Positions 16,289-25,229 are shown, counted from the stretch's first letter. The stretch is 64,000 nt of DNA from Bacteroidota bacterium (GCA_016722565.1 JADKIU010000007.1:434001-498000), one strand, 5' to 3'. The notes: generated by a model from the sequence alone, not told the origin. Numbers and translations are program-made.

Positions 16289-17167
16289 ATGCAAATAGCC
16301 ATCTACGGTCGTTCCACAAATGATAATACTTCCGAGTATATTCAGCAGCTATTTCATAAACTGAACGAATACAAAACCGAGATTCTTATTTACGAACCGT
16401 TCTACAGCTTTATCAAACAAAAGCTCGAACTAACGGGAAATATTAAAACGTTTTCTTCCCATACCGACTTGCATGGAAAAGTGGATGCGATGTTCAGTTT
16501 GGGTGGTGATGGTACTTTTTTGGAAACCTTGTCCTATGTGCGTAATTCAGGAATTCCGGTTTTAGGAATCAACACCGGTCGCTTAGGCTTTTTAGCGAAT
16601 GTTGCTAAAACGGAGATTAACATGGCCGTGGACGCTTTGATGCAAAAAAAATACACCATCGAAAAGCGATCCTTGTTAAGCGTTTCCGGGCCAAAAGGCA
16701 TTTTTGGAGAGGTGAATTATGGGTTGAATGAACTAACCGTTTTGAAAAAGGATACCTCTTCCATGATTACCATCAATGCATACATCAATGGGGATTATTT
16801 GAATTCCTATTTTGCTGACGGATTAATTATTGCAACTCCAACAGGCTCAACTGCTTATTCTTTGAGTTGTGGTGGTCCATTGGTGATGCCCGGCTCCGAA
16901 AATTTCGTAATTACTCCCATTGCTCCCCACAATTTAAATGTTCGCCCCTTGGTTATTTCCGATAACAATATCATTACTCTAAAAGTAGAAGGAAGAAGTC
17001 CGAATTACCTTGTAACCCTCGACTCTAGAAGCGAAGTGATTGAATCCAACATCGAATTAACCATCAAAAAGGCAGACTTTTCTGCCCACCTCATAAAACT
17101 CGAAAACCAAAGCTTTTTTACCACCATGAGAAACAAGCTACTTTGGGGATTGGACAAGCGCAATTAA
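16289..17167 (+). CDS. nadK: NAD kinase
   Basis: Phosphorylates NAD to NADP in the cytosol. The 292 residues carry the GGDGT phosphate-binding motif at 72-76 with the catalytic aspartate, GIPVLGINTGRLGFLA, the NELTV segment, and FADGLIIATPTGSTAYSLSCGGPLV, the NAD-binding signature. Length is normal. It is the first gene of a conserved Bacteroidota order with the DUF6089, uppS, bamA and ompH genes that follow. Confidence 0.96.
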   Translation: MQIAIYGRSTNDNTSEYIQQLFHKLNEYKTEILIYEPFYSFIKQKLELTGNIKTFSSHTDLHGKVDAMFSLGGDGTFLETLSYVRNSGIPVLGINTGRLGFLANVAKTEINMAVDALMQKKYTIEKRSLLSVSGPKGIFGEVNYGLNELTVLKKDTSSMITINAYINGDYLNSYFADGLIIATPTGSTAYSLSCGGPLVMPGSENFVITPIAPHNLNVRPLVISDNNIITLKVEGRSPNYLVTLDSRSEVIESNIELTIKKADFSAHLIKLENQSFFTTMRNKLLWGLDKRN

Positions 17168-17202
17168 CCTATTTTAACAGGTCAGAATTACCAAAAATCT
17201 AT

Positions 17203-17210
17203 TATATTTG
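17203..17210 (+). promoter_or_regulatory. Promoter -7 box, TATATTTG
   Basis: Matches TAnnTTTG 66 bases before the DUF6089 gene. No good -33 TTG is visible. Confidence 0.4.
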
Positions 17211-17221
17211 CTATCCCTTGC

Positions 17222-17249
17222 AAAAAAGACAATAAATTGTCCTTTTTGG
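17222..17249 (+). terminator. Hairpin in the nadK-DUF6089 gap
   Basis: AAAAAAGACAAT and ATTGTCCTTTTT pair with one mismatch around an AA loop. It lies downstream of the TATATTTG box, so it is either a weak terminator of nadK or part of the leader of the next gene. Confidence 0.4.
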
Positions 17250-17275
17250 AGTTATTTATCGGGTAATTTTAATTC

Positions 17276-18118
17276 GTGAAAAAACACTCTTTTATACTAT
17301 TCATTGCTTTGCTTGTCGGCCTCACCGGCATGGCACAACGTAACAAAAGAACCGCTGAAGTGGGTGTGTTTCTGGGTGGATGCTATTATATTGGCGAATT
17401 AAATCCGTTGAGACATGTCAATCAGTTTACCAAGCCAGCCGGAGGGTTTGTATTTCGATATAACATCAACAAACGCTTAGCTGCAAGAGCGAGTGCTTTG
17501 TTTGGCAGTGTTGAAGGACACGATTCATTTTCCAACTCCCAAGCAGCTCAGCAACGCAACTTAAGTTTTAAATCTCCTATCAATGAGCTTTCTGCACAAT
17601 TGGAATTCAACTTTATGGACTACCAGATTGGTATGGAAAAACATAAATTTTCGCCCTATATTTTTGTTGGCCTTGCCGGATTTAAATTTAACCCACAAGG
17701 ACAATTGGGAAATAACTGGGTAGCATTGCAGCCGCTAGGAACAGAAGGCCAAGGTTTAGAAGGCGGAGCCTCCAAAAAGAAATACCGATTGATCCAGATG
17801 TCCATCCCGTTTGGTGTTGGTGCAAAAGCAAATCTTTCCAAAAACATCGGTTTATCCTTTGAATGGGGGATGCGTAAAACATTTACCGACTATCTTGACG
17901 ATGTGAGTACAAAATATTACAACCCGGTTGTTTTAGCGGCTGCTCGCGGTGGCACAGCTGCAGTGATGTCGGATCCCAGCATTGGAACCGACCCTGCATT
18001 TAACAATACAGGAAGACAAAGAGGAAATCCAACGAATAAAGATTGGTACTCGTTTATTGGTGTTGCATTAACCATCCGTTTAAAAGATAAACCGGAGAAA
18101 TGCCCGGGTGTGCAATAA
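17276..18118 (+). CDS. DUF6089 family outer-membrane barrel protein
   Basis: A 280-residue exported protein of unknown function. The signal peptide (residues 1-20, HSFILFIALLVGLTGMAQ) only exists if translation starts at the GTG at 17276; there is no upstream ATG. The mature part has alternating hydrophobic strands and conserved family segments: AEVGVFLGGCYYIGELNPLRHV at the start, a mid barrel (FSPYIFVGLAGFKFNPQG), a KYRLIQMSIPFGVGAKANLSKNIGLSFEWGMRKTFTDYLDDVS block, and a final KDWYSFIGVALTIRL strand. It is always found near bamA and uppS in Bacteroidota, which hints at a role in envelope assembly. Confidence 0.85.
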   Translation: MKKHSFILFIALLVGLTGMAQRNKRTAEVGVFLGGCYYIGELNPLRHVNQFTKPAGGFVFRYNINKRLAARASALFGSVEGHDSFSNSQAAQQRNLSFKSPINELSAQLEFNFMDYQIGMEKHKFSPYIFVGLAGFKFNPQGQLGNNWVALQPLGTEGQGLEGGASKKKYRLIQMSIPFGVGAKANLSKNIGLSFEWGMRKTFTDYLDDVSTKYYNPVVLAAARGGTAAVMSDPSIGTDPAFNNTGRQRGNPTNKDWYSFIGVALTIRLKDKPEKCPGVQ

Positions 18119-18139
18119 AATGTAACAAATAGCTATGTG

Positions 18140-18170
18140 AAATCGTTCTGCGCATGCGGAACGATTTTGT
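18140..18170 (+). terminator. Terminator-like hairpin before uppS
   Basis: AAATCGTTC (18140-18148) and GAACGATTT (18159-18167) around a partly paired GC-rich loop, followed by a short T-rich tail. It may be a partial terminator, since the gene order suggests co-transcription. Confidence 0.55.
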
Positions 18171-18185
18171 TTTGAAACTAGAGAA

Positions 18186-18923
18186 ATGAAAGAAAAAATA
18201 AACCTTGAAAAATTACCACAGCACATTGCAATCATCATGGATGGCAACGGACGCTGGGCAAAACAACAAGGGGAGCAACGAATCTTCGGGCATGAAAATG
18301 GAGTAAAATCTGTTCGCGATGCCGTAGAAGCCGCTGCCGAATTGGGCGTAAAATACCTCACACTTTATGCCTTTTCAACTGAAAATTGGAACCGCCCGAA
18401 GGAAGAAGTCATTGCATTGATGCAACTGTTGGTGCATACAATCAGTGCTGAAACAAAAACATTGAACGAAAACAAAATCCGCTTACAAGCCATTGGCGAT
18501 TTAAAAAGTTTACCGGAAGATTGTCTTTTCGAATTGCAAGAAGCAATTGAAAACACAAAGAATAATAACCGCACCACACTGGTACTGGCGTTGAGTTACA
18601 GCTCACGTTGGGAAATTACAAATGCCGTGAAACGCATTGCAGAACAAATAGAAAACAAAAAACTTACTGCTGCACAAATAACGGAAGAGATTATCAATGC
18701 GAATTTAAACACAGCAGATATGCCGGAACCGGAACTGATGATTCGCACCAGCGGTGAACACCGCATCAGCAACTTTTTATTGTGGCAATTGGCTTACTCT
18801 GAACTTTATTTTACTGATAAATTATGGCCCGACTTCCGAAAAGAAGATTTATACGAAGCTATAGTTGATTATCAAAACCGTGAGCGCAGATTTGGGAAAA
18901 CGAGCGAACAATTAATTTCATAA
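18186..18923 (+). CDS. uppS: Isoprenyl transferase (undecaprenyl diphosphate synthase)
   Basis: Condenses IPP units onto farnesyl diphosphate with cis geometry to make the lipid carrier for peptidoglycan and surface glycans. The 245 residues include HIAIIMDGNGRWAKQQG with D19, FGHENGVKSVRDAVEAAAELG, LTLYAFSTENWNRP, and the C-terminal RTSGEHRISNFLLWQLAYSELYFTDKLWPDF substrate-binding signature. Length is normal. It precedes bamA by 28 bases. The IPP precursor comes from the MEP pathway that begins with dxs, also in this window. Confidence 0.95.
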   Translation: MKEKINLEKLPQHIAIIMDGNGRWAKQQGEQRIFGHENGVKSVRDAVEAAAELGVKYLTLYAFSTENWNRPKEEVIALMQLLVHTISAETKTLNENKIRLQAIGDLKSLPEDCLFELQEAIENTKNNNRTTLVLALSYSSRWEITNAVKRIAEQIENKKLTAAQITEEIINANLNTADMPEPELMIRTSGEHRISNFLLWQLAYSELYFTDKLWPDFRKEDLYEAIVDYQNRERRFGKTSEQLIS

Positions 18924-18951
18924 ACAGGATTACCTGGAATACAAAACGAAT

Positions 18952-21516
18952 ATGCATCTAAAAATAAAAATACTTTTTTTCCTTTTTCTGGTTGGCTTCA
19001 ATGTAACCGCTCAAGAAGTAATTAAACTCGGTGGCGACTCAACAGACATCGACTTTTCTGTTCCCAAAGAATATAAAGTAGGTGGTGTTACAATCATCGG
19101 TGCAGAGCACTTGGATCAAGGCGTTTTGGTGTTGCTTTCCGGATTAGCACTGGGCGACAAGGTACAAGTGCCGGGAGAAAAGTTTTCTACGGCCATCTCC
19201 AATCTTTGGAAACAAGGGTTGTTTGAAGATGTAAAAATTACCGGTCGTGTTCAAGGAGAAAATATTTTTGTAACCATCACCGTAGTTGAACGCCCGCGTC
19301 TTTTGAAATTCTCTTTGAAAGGGATGACAAAAAGCGAAGCGGATGATGTGCGTGAAAAAATAAAATTATTTAAAGGAACGGTTGTTACCGATCGATTACT
19401 CTCTTCTACTCATGCTAAAATAAAAGAGTTTTTTGTCACCAAAGGTCACATGGATGTAAAGGTGGACATCAAACAGGAGAAGGTAGAAAAGGCGGACAAT
19501 GCAGTGATTCTTTACATCACAGTTGACAAAGGGAGCATGATCCGCATCAAAGACATCAACTTGGTTGGAACCAACAGCATTAAAATGTGGAAACTCCGCA
19601 GAACCTTTGATGAAACAAAACGCAGGTTCTGGTGGAATCCGTTTAACTCCGGAAAATTTGATGAAGACAATTACGAAAAAGATAAAAAAGCACTCATTGC
19701 CAAATACAATGAAAAAGGATTTCGTGATGCAAAAATTGTGCGTGATTCTATCTACAGAACTCCAGGTTCAAAAAAACGCATCAGCATCGATATCGTTGTA
19801 AGTGAAGGAAGCAAATATTATTTCAGAAATGTGACTTGGGTAGGAAACAGTAAATACACCGCTAAAACATTGGCTGAAGTTTTCGGAATTAAAAAAGGAG
19901 ATGTGTATGACCAAGCGGAGTTAGAGCAAAAATTATTTATGAATCCAAATGGAAATGACATCAGTTCATTGTACATGGATGAAGGATATTTGTTCTTTAA
20001 TGTGAATCCGGTTGAAACAATGGTAACAGGCGATTCCATAGATTTGGAAATGCGAATTTTTGAAGGAAAACAAGCCACGATTAATAAAGTGACGATTGTA
20101 GGAAATTCAAAAACCAACGACCGAGTTATTTTACGTGAGATCCGAACAAAACCAGGACAATTGTTCAGACGTTCGGATGTTATTCGTTCACAGCGTGAGC
20201 TTTCGCAATTGGGGTATTTTGATCCTGAGAAAATGAATGTATTACCAACACCAAATCAAGCAACCGGAACCGTTGATATTGAATATACCGTTGAAGAAAA
20301 ACCTTCCGATCAAATTGAGTTATCCGGTGGATATGGTGGCGGACGTGTTGTTGGAACACTTGGTGTTTCGTTCAACAATTTCTCTGGAAGAAATTTCTTC
20401 AAAAAAGATGCTTGGCGCCCTTTACCTTCCGGTGATGGACAACGCTTGAGTGTTCGTGCGCAATCCAATGGTTTGTTTTTTCAATCCTATAATATTTCAT
20501 TTACAGAACCTTGGTTAGGAGGTAAAAAACCAAATTCGTTGAGTGTTACTGCGTATTATTCTGTTCAAACAAACGGACAAAAGAAATTAGTGACCAGTAG
20601 CGTAACCGGTGAAAAAATCGACAACCCATTGCGTCAATCACTCGATATTTTTGGTGTTTCTGTAGGATTAGGGAAACGACTAAAAAAACCAGATGATTAT
20701 TTCACCTTGTATCAAGAATTAAATTATCAATACTATACGTTGAATAATTTCAACTCGATTTTCTCATTCAGTAAAGGATATTCTAACAACATCTATTATA
20801 AAATATCCATTCAACGTAACAACATTGACAAACCGATTTTTGAAACCAGAGGTTCACAAATTGCTTTAACCGGACAATTTACACCACCGTATTCCTACTT
20901 CAACAATGTGGATTATGCGAGTCCAACTCTTACAGACCAGCAACGTTATAAGTTTGTAGAATATCAAAAATATAAGTTTACAACCACCTTCTTCACGCCA
21001 ATCACCAATAAACGCGGGGCAGATGGAAAAGAGGCACGCAATTTGATTCTGAAGACATCAGCAGGTTTTGGATTCCTAACTTCCTACAATAGCAAAGTTG
21101 GAATTTCACCTTTTGAACGTTTTTATTTAGGAGGAAGTGGTTTAACAGGATTTGCTTTGGATGGTAGAGAAATTATTGCTTTGAGAGGATACGATGATCA
21201 ATCATTGTCACCACGAACAGGAGCAGCGTTTATTACAAAATATTCAGCTGAATTAAGATTCCCTGTATCTTTAAACCCTCAAGCAACAATCTATGTTCTT
21301 GGATTTGCTGAAGCCGGAAATTCCTGGGATCGATCAAAAGATTTCAATCCTTTTGATGTTTACCGTTCTACAGGAGTTGGGGTAAGGGTATTCTTACCAA
21401 TGTTTGGTTTATTAGGGTTTGATTACGGTTGGAGATTGGACGATGTACCGTCTAACTTAGGAATGCAAAAAGGACAGTTCCACTTTACAATTGGAGCATC
21501 TATTGGAGAGTTATAA
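18952..21516 (+). CDS. bamA: Outer-membrane assembly factor BamA
   Basis: Central component of the BAM complex, which folds barrel proteins into the outer membrane. A signal peptide is at 1-21. Residues about 40-460 form five POTRA domains; clear POTRA signatures are FSTAISNLWKQGLFEDVKI, IKDINLVGTNSI and TINKVTIVGNSKTNDRVILREIRTKPGQLF. Residues about 470-854 are the Omp85 barrel (SGGYGGGRVVGTLGVSFNNFSGRNFF, FTEPWLGGKKP, the conserved IALRGYDDQ turn, and an end FHFTIGASIGEL). The 854-residue length suits the family in this phylum. The stop is followed after 55 bases by two Skp-like chaperone genes, its usual partners. Confidence 0.95.
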   Translation: MHLKIKILFFLFLVGFNVTAQEVIKLGGDSTDIDFSVPKEYKVGGVTIIGAEHLDQGVLVLLSGLALGDKVQVPGEKFSTAISNLWKQGLFEDVKITGRVQGENIFVTITVVERPRLLKFSLKGMTKSEADDVREKIKLFKGTVVTDRLLSSTHAKIKEFFVTKGHMDVKVDIKQEKVEKADNAVILYITVDKGSMIRIKDINLVGTNSIKMWKLRRTFDETKRRFWWNPFNSGKFDEDNYEKDKKALIAKYNEKGFRDAKIVRDSIYRTPGSKKRISIDIVVSEGSKYYFRNVTWVGNSKYTAKTLAEVFGIKKGDVYDQAELEQKLFMNPNGNDISSLYMDEGYLFFNVNPVETMVTGDSIDLEMRIFEGKQATINKVTIVGNSKTNDRVILREIRTKPGQLFRRSDVIRSQRELSQLGYFDPEKMNVLPTPNQATGTVDIEYTVEEKPSDQIELSGGYGGGRVVGTLGVSFNNFSGRNFFKKDAWRPLPSGDGQRLSVRAQSNGLFFQSYNISFTEPWLGGKKPNSLSVTAYYSVQTNGQKKLVTSSVTGEKIDNPLRQSLDIFGVSVGLGKRLKKPDDYFTLYQELNYQYYTLNNFNSIFSFSKGYSNNIYYKISIQRNNIDKPIFETRGSQIALTGQFTPPYSYFNNVDYASPTLTDQQRYKFVEYQKYKFTTTFFTPITNKRGADGKEARNLILKTSAGFGFLTSYNSKVGISPFERFYLGGSGLTGFALDGREIIALRGYDDQSLSPRTGAAFITKYSAELRFPVSLNPQATIYVLGFAEAGNSWDRSKDFNPFDVYRSTGVGVRVFLPMFGLLGFDYGWRLDDVPSNLGMQKGQFHFTIGASIGEL

Positions 21517-21571
21517 TAAATTACTAAATTCGTACCGTTATTCGGGCGAATGACTAAAAGAGAAGAAAAAA

Positions 21572-22120
21572 ATGAAGAAGTTAATCTTGACACTCAGCAT
21601 TTTGATTGCAACATCCGTTGCAACATTTGCACAGAAATTTGCTTACGTTGATACAGAATATATCTTAGGACAAATTCCTGAATATAAATCAGCACAAGCT
21701 GAATTGGATAAAATATCCATTCAATGGCAAAAAGAGATTGAAGCAAAATATGCTGAAATCGATAAAATGTATAAAGCCTACCAAGCAGAGCAAATTTTGC
21801 TTACCGATGATATGAAAAAGAAACGTGAAGCGGATATCATCGCAAAAGAGAAAGATGCCAAAGATTTACAAAAACAACGTTTTGGTGTAGATGGCGAACT
21901 TTTCAAAAAGCGTCAAGAATTGGTTAAGCCCATTCAAGACAAAGTTTACAATGCCATTAAAGCTGTAGCAGAAAAAGGTGCATATTCTATTATCTTTGAC
22001 AAATCAAGTGACTTAACAATGCTGTATGCAAGTTCAAAACTTGACAAAAGCGATGATGTATTAAAACAATTAGGTTATGGTGCGGGTGCAAAACCATCTA
22101 CACCCCAAAACAAAAAATAA
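21572..22120 (+). CDS. OmpH/Skp family periplasmic chaperone 1
   Basis: A 182-residue protein with a signal peptide (MKKLILTLSILIATSVATFA), then the conserved start KFAYVDTEYILGQIPEYKSAQ. A long charged coiled coil (about 40-125) forms the tentacles of the Skp trimer, followed by the closing strand AYSIIFDKSSDLTMLYAS. It carries unfolded outer-membrane proteins across the periplasm to BamA, which is encoded just upstream. Paralogous to the next gene. The proline/lysine-rich tail is unstructured. Confidence 0.92.
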   Translation: MKKLILTLSILIATSVATFAQKFAYVDTEYILGQIPEYKSAQAELDKISIQWQKEIEAKYAEIDKMYKAYQAEQILLTDDMKKKREADIIAKEKDAKDLQKQRFGVDGELFKKRQELVKPIQDKVYNAIKAVAEKGAYSIIFDKSSDLTMLYASSKLDKSDDVLKQLGYGAGAKPSTPQNKK

Positions 22121-22165
22121 TTAACTATCAATTTAAAACAAATCAAAAACCAAAAAATAAATACT

Positions 22166-22705
22166 ATGAAGAATTTTTTTAAAATAGCTGTTGTAGGAGT
22201 TGCATTAGTAGTAAGTTCGTTTACAGCTTCAGCTCAAAAAGTTGCACACATCAATTTGGATTCATTAATCACGTTGATGCCTGAATCAAAAGTAGCTCAA
22301 CAAGCTGTTCAAGATTATGCAAAACAATTGGAACAACAAATTGTGGCAATGCAAACCGAATTGCAAACAAAATATGAAGCATTCCAAAAAGATGCTCCAA
22401 ACATGGCACCAATTGTAAAAGAGTCGAAAGAAAAAGAATTAAACGACTTAAATCAACGTATTACTGATTTCCAACAACAAGCACAAGCTGATTATCAAAG
22501 AAAAAGCGCTGACTTATCGAAACCTGTTTACGAAAAGGCTAAAAAAGCAATTGATCAAGTTGCTAAAGAAACCGGTTATAAATATGTGTTAGACACTAGT
22601 ACAGGTTTGGTTTTGTACAGCGAACCAACAGAAGACATCATCAATGCAGTTATGAAGAAATTAGGAATTACAGCTCCAGCTGCAAATACTCCTCCAAAAA
22701 AATAA
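22166..22705 (+). CDS. OmpH/Skp family periplasmic chaperone 2
   Basis: A 179-residue paralogue of the preceding gene: signal peptide (MKNFFKIAVVGVALVVSSFTASA), KVAHINLDSLITLMPESKVAQQAVQDYAKQLE, a glutamine-rich coiled coil at about 45-125 and the strand YKYVLDTSTGLVLYSEPTEDI. The tandem pair behind bamA is the standard arrangement in Bacteroidota. Whether the two form mixed trimers cannot be told from sequence. A strong terminator follows. Confidence 0.92.
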   Translation: MKNFFKIAVVGVALVVSSFTASAQKVAHINLDSLITLMPESKVAQQAVQDYAKQLEQQIVAMQTELQTKYEAFQKDAPNMAPIVKESKEKELNDLNQRITDFQQQAQADYQRKSADLSKPVYEKAKKAIDQVAKETGYKYVLDTSTGLVLYSEPTEDIINAVMKKLGITAPAANTPPKK

Positions 22706-22725
22706 GCATTCCTTTACAAATATTT

Positions 22726-22757
22726 AAAGCCCTGAGTCAATAACTCAGGGCTTTTTT
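22726..22757 (+). terminator. Terminator of the bamA-ompH block
   Basis: Perfect 10-bp stem AGCCCTGAGT (22728-22737) and ACTCAGGGCT (22743-22752), loop CAATA, then a T-run. Confidence 0.88.
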
Positions 22758-22762
22758 ATTTG

Positions 22763-22770
22763 TATATTTG
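22763..22770 (+). promoter_or_regulatory. murI -7 promoter box, TATATTTG
   Basis: TATATTTG directly after the terminator. Its last three bases are the TTG that would be the longest murI start, so that TTG lies upstream of transcription. The start must be the next in-frame TTG at 22789. Confidence 0.5.
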
Positions 22771-22788
22771 AGATACAAATTATTCCCC

Positions 22789-23613
22789 TTGAACAAAAAA
22801 AAACCAATAGGTGTATTCGATTCCGGTTTCGGAGGCTTAACTGTTTTAAAAGAAATTGTAAAACAGATGCCTCAGTATGATTTTATCTACTTGGGCGATA
22901 ATGCACGTGCTCCCTATGGTCCTCGTTCATTCGAAACTGTATATGAATACACTTTAGCGTGCGTAAAAAAATTGTTTGATATGGATTGTGAGCTGGTTAT
23001 TTTAGCCTGTAACACCGCTTCAGCAAAAGCACTCAGAACTATTCAACAAAAAGATTTGCCGACTCTCGCTCCAAACAAACGCGTATTAGGCGTCATTCGT
23101 CCGACTACTGAAGTGGTTGGAAAATTAAGTAAAACAGGACATATTGGTGTTTTAGGGACAACAGGAACAATAACATCCAACTCCTACCCGATTGAAATCT
23201 CTAAATTTTATCCGGAGATTACGGTACATCAGGAAGCTTGCCCGATGTGGGTTCCGATTGTGGAAAGCAATGAAATTGAAAATGAATCCACCGATGCATT
23301 TATTAAGCAGCATTTAGACAATTTACTCTCTCAGGACAAAAATATCGATACGATTATTTTGGGTTGTACGCATTATCCCTTGCTGATGAATAAAATTAAA
23401 CAACAGTTACCTGAAAACATTCTCTTATTATCGCAAGGAGAAATTGTTGCAGACGGGTTAGTGGATTATTTAAAACGCCATCCGGAAATGGAAGAGAAAT
23501 GTTCAAAAGGAAATTCTATTGAATTCTATACTACGGATGCACCCGAAAAATTTGACAGTGCGGCCAGCATGTTTTATGGGAAAGAAGTAAAATCAAAACA
23601 CATGGAGTTGTAA
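22789..23613 (+). CDS. murI: Glutamate racemase
   Basis: Converts L- to D-glutamate for peptidoglycan. From TTG 22789 the protein starts MNKKKPIGVFDSGFGGLTVL, the normal MurI N-terminus. A longer frame from TTG 22768 would start inside the promoter box. The two catalytic cysteines are visible: C74 in LACNTASAKALR and the one in LGCTHYPLL near residue 190. LGDNARAPYGPRS and GVLGTTGTITSNSYP also match. Length, about 274 residues, is normal. It ends the envelope gene block and faces a carbonic anhydrase gene. Confidence 0.95.
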   Translation: MNKKKPIGVFDSGFGGLTVLKEIVKQMPQYDFIYLGDNARAPYGPRSFETVYEYTLACVKKLFDMDCELVILACNTASAKALRTIQQKDLPTLAPNKRVLGVIRPTTEVVGKLSKTGHIGVLGTTGTITSNSYPIEISKFYPEITVHQEACPMWVPIVESNEIENESTDAFIKQHLDNLLSQDKNIDTIILGCTHYPLLMNKIKQQLPENILLLSQGEIVADGLVDYLKRHPEMEEKCSKGNSIEFYTTDAPEKFDSAASMFYGKEVKSKHMEL

Positions 23614-23627
23614 AACAACTCAAAAAA

Positions 23628-23660
23628 GAGATTGCTTCGTCATTCTTCCTCGCAATGACG
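23628..23660. repeat. GATTGCTTCGTC...GCAATGACG repeat
   Basis: Inverted arms CGTCATT (23638-23644) and AATGACG (23654-23660) with the CTTCCTCGC loop, preceded by GAGATTGCTT. From memory this is a widespread dispersed repeat in many bacterial genomes. It lies between convergent genes and may act as a terminator for both. Confidence 0.6.
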
Positions 23661-23676
23661 CTCCAAAATTAGCAGA

Positions 23677-24198
23677 TCACTTCTCTTCTTTAAACCAACC
23701 ACTATACATGATGTAATTATCTGCAATCCGATTGATTTCTCCTTTGATTAATTCCTGATTGATGTCTTTCACTTTTTTTGCAGGAACACCGGCATAAATC
23801 ACACCTGACTCAACTTTTGTATTTTCCAATACTACCGCACCGGCAGCAATGATGGTATTACTTCCGATTTCACAGTTATCCATTACAATGGCTCCCATCC
23901 CAATTAATACATTATCATGAATCGTACAACCATGAACCAAGGCATTGTGACCAATAGAAACATTATTTCCAATCACAACTTTTGTCTTTTCGTAAGTACA
24001 ATGAATTACTGCACCATCTTGCACATTTACTTTATTTCCCATACGAATGGAATTCACATCCCCACGAACAACCGCATTGAACCAAATACTGCATTGGTTG
24101 CCCATTACAACATCTCCAACAACTGTTGAATTTTCTGCGAGGTAACAATCCTCTCCGAATTTCGGATGAATGCCTTTAACCGGTTTTAATAATGCCAT
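23677..24198 (-). CDS. Gamma carbonic anhydrase family protein
   Basis: A 173-residue left-handed beta-helix protein with hexapeptide repeats through most of its length. The three metal-binding histidines of the gamma class are present: H66 in AVIHCTYEK, H84 in SIGHNALVHG and H89. This supports a zinc site at the trimer interface. Activity of this group (YrdA/CaiE-like) ranges from real carbonic anhydrase to unknown acyl-transfer roles. It begins 24 bases after the DUF2167 gene on the same strand, so the two are probably co-transcribed. Confidence 0.88.
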   Translation of the reverse strand: MALLKPVKGIHPKFGEDCYLAENSTVVGDVVMGNQCSIWFNAVVRGDVNSIRMGNKVNVQDGAVIHCTYEKTKVVIGNNVSIGHNALVHGCTIHDNVLIGMGAIVMDNCEIGSNTIIAAGAVVLENTKVESGVIYAGVPAKKVKDINQELIKGEINRIADNYIMYSGWFKEEK

Positions 24199-24222
24199 AC
24201 GAATAGGTCTATTTTAAACTTT

Positions 24223-25134
24223 TTATTCTACTTTTTTCTTGAAAATTTTATTTTTAAAAGCTGCGAATATTCCAACAACAGCAATAGCAATTAGTTTCCA
24301 TCCCTTTACTAAAAAAATTCCCAGTTTAGCAAGCATTCCTGTTTTTGCCAAGATACCACCGGCAATCAAACCACCAATACCATACTCTGCAACTTTATCA
24401 ATGCTTGAATCAAAATCATCGTATTGATTTCCGGCATTAAAATTTGTGCTTAACAAAATAGCATCAATGTTTTTTTCAACTGTTTTGATATTGTCCATTC
24501 CGGAAACAATGTTCATCACCAAAACCCCTTTTCTTCCAAGCATTCGGATGTTATAATTGAGTGTATTGACTGAATCACTTCCAAATTTTAATTCTTTCGC
24601 CCAATGTAATTTATGTGTCGCCTTATCATAAAAAGGGGCTTTTGCCCATCCTACTAAAGCAATTGCGTCATAGCCTTGTTTCACTCTTTCTGCACTCCCA
24701 TCAACTGTTTGCTGCTTCATTTCATCTAAGAGTTCATTATAGTCATAATCTTCTGCATCATCATCATCAACATGACCATCCTCTTCGTAGGTATAAACAA
24801 TTGCCCAAGATTCTGCGGCTAGCATATTTACATTTTCAGGAATAAGGATACCAAGAACATCCGCATCTGCAGGGTTTCCCCAAACTTCTTCCAAAATATA
24901 TCTGGCGTCCTTCCCTTCTAAGAATGAAAAACCTTTCGGAACATTAATTGTGGCTAAATCACTTTTTAAAAGAATTTTTCCTTTTTTGTGATCCAGTGCA
25001 TTTACTGTACTATCGAGCTGCAAAAGAGCATTTGCAAATGCTACAGAATCTAATTCAACGCTTGTCGAATCAGGTGCTGCATTAATAAGAAATGGCGCGC
25101 ATAGGATTAGGATGCACAATCGTAAGTTTTTCAT
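24223..25134 (-). CDS. DUF2167 domain membrane protein
   Basis: A 303-residue exported or membrane protein. Signal peptide at 1-19. The DUF2167 core spans about 45-235: GKILLKSDLATINVPKGFSFL, ARYILEEVWGNP, GILIPENV, SWAIVYTYEEDGHVDDDDAEDYDY, VGWAKAPFYDKATHKLHWAKEL, LNYNIRMLGRKGVLVMNIV. A glycine-rich hydrophobic segment (YGIGGLIAGGILAKTGML) and a transmembrane helix (GWKLIAIAVVGIFAAF) end in a basic KNKIFKKKVE tail. Function unknown; the domain is common in proteobacterial and Bacteroidota membrane proteins. Confidence 0.85.
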   Translation of the reverse strand: MKNLRLCILILCAPFLINAAPDSTSVELDSVAFANALLQLDSTVNALDHKKGKILLKSDLATINVPKGFSFLEGKDARYILEEVWGNPADADVLGILIPENVNMLAAESWAIVYTYEEDGHVDDDDAEDYDYNELLDEMKQQTVDGSAERVKQGYDAIALVGWAKAPFYDKATHKLHWAKELKFGSDSVNTLNYNIRMLGRKGVLVMNIVSGMDNIKTVEKNIDAILLSTNFNAGNQYDDFDSSIDKVAEYGIGGLIAGGILAKTGMLAKLGIFLVKGWKLIAIAVVGIFAAFKNKIFKKKVE

Positions 25135-25229
25135 GTTTCAGTGTTTTAGTTACGTAAATGTAAAAAAATAAAGACATGAAATCAGATTTATTTATGCTTC
25201 ACCATCAATCGCTTTATCAATGGGAGAAG

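Noticed and set aside
18186..18923. Altered uppS N-terminal region (QGEQRIFGHENG) as a sign of a different prenyltransferase
   Set aside because: All catalytic and substrate-binding motifs are standard; the differences are within family variation.
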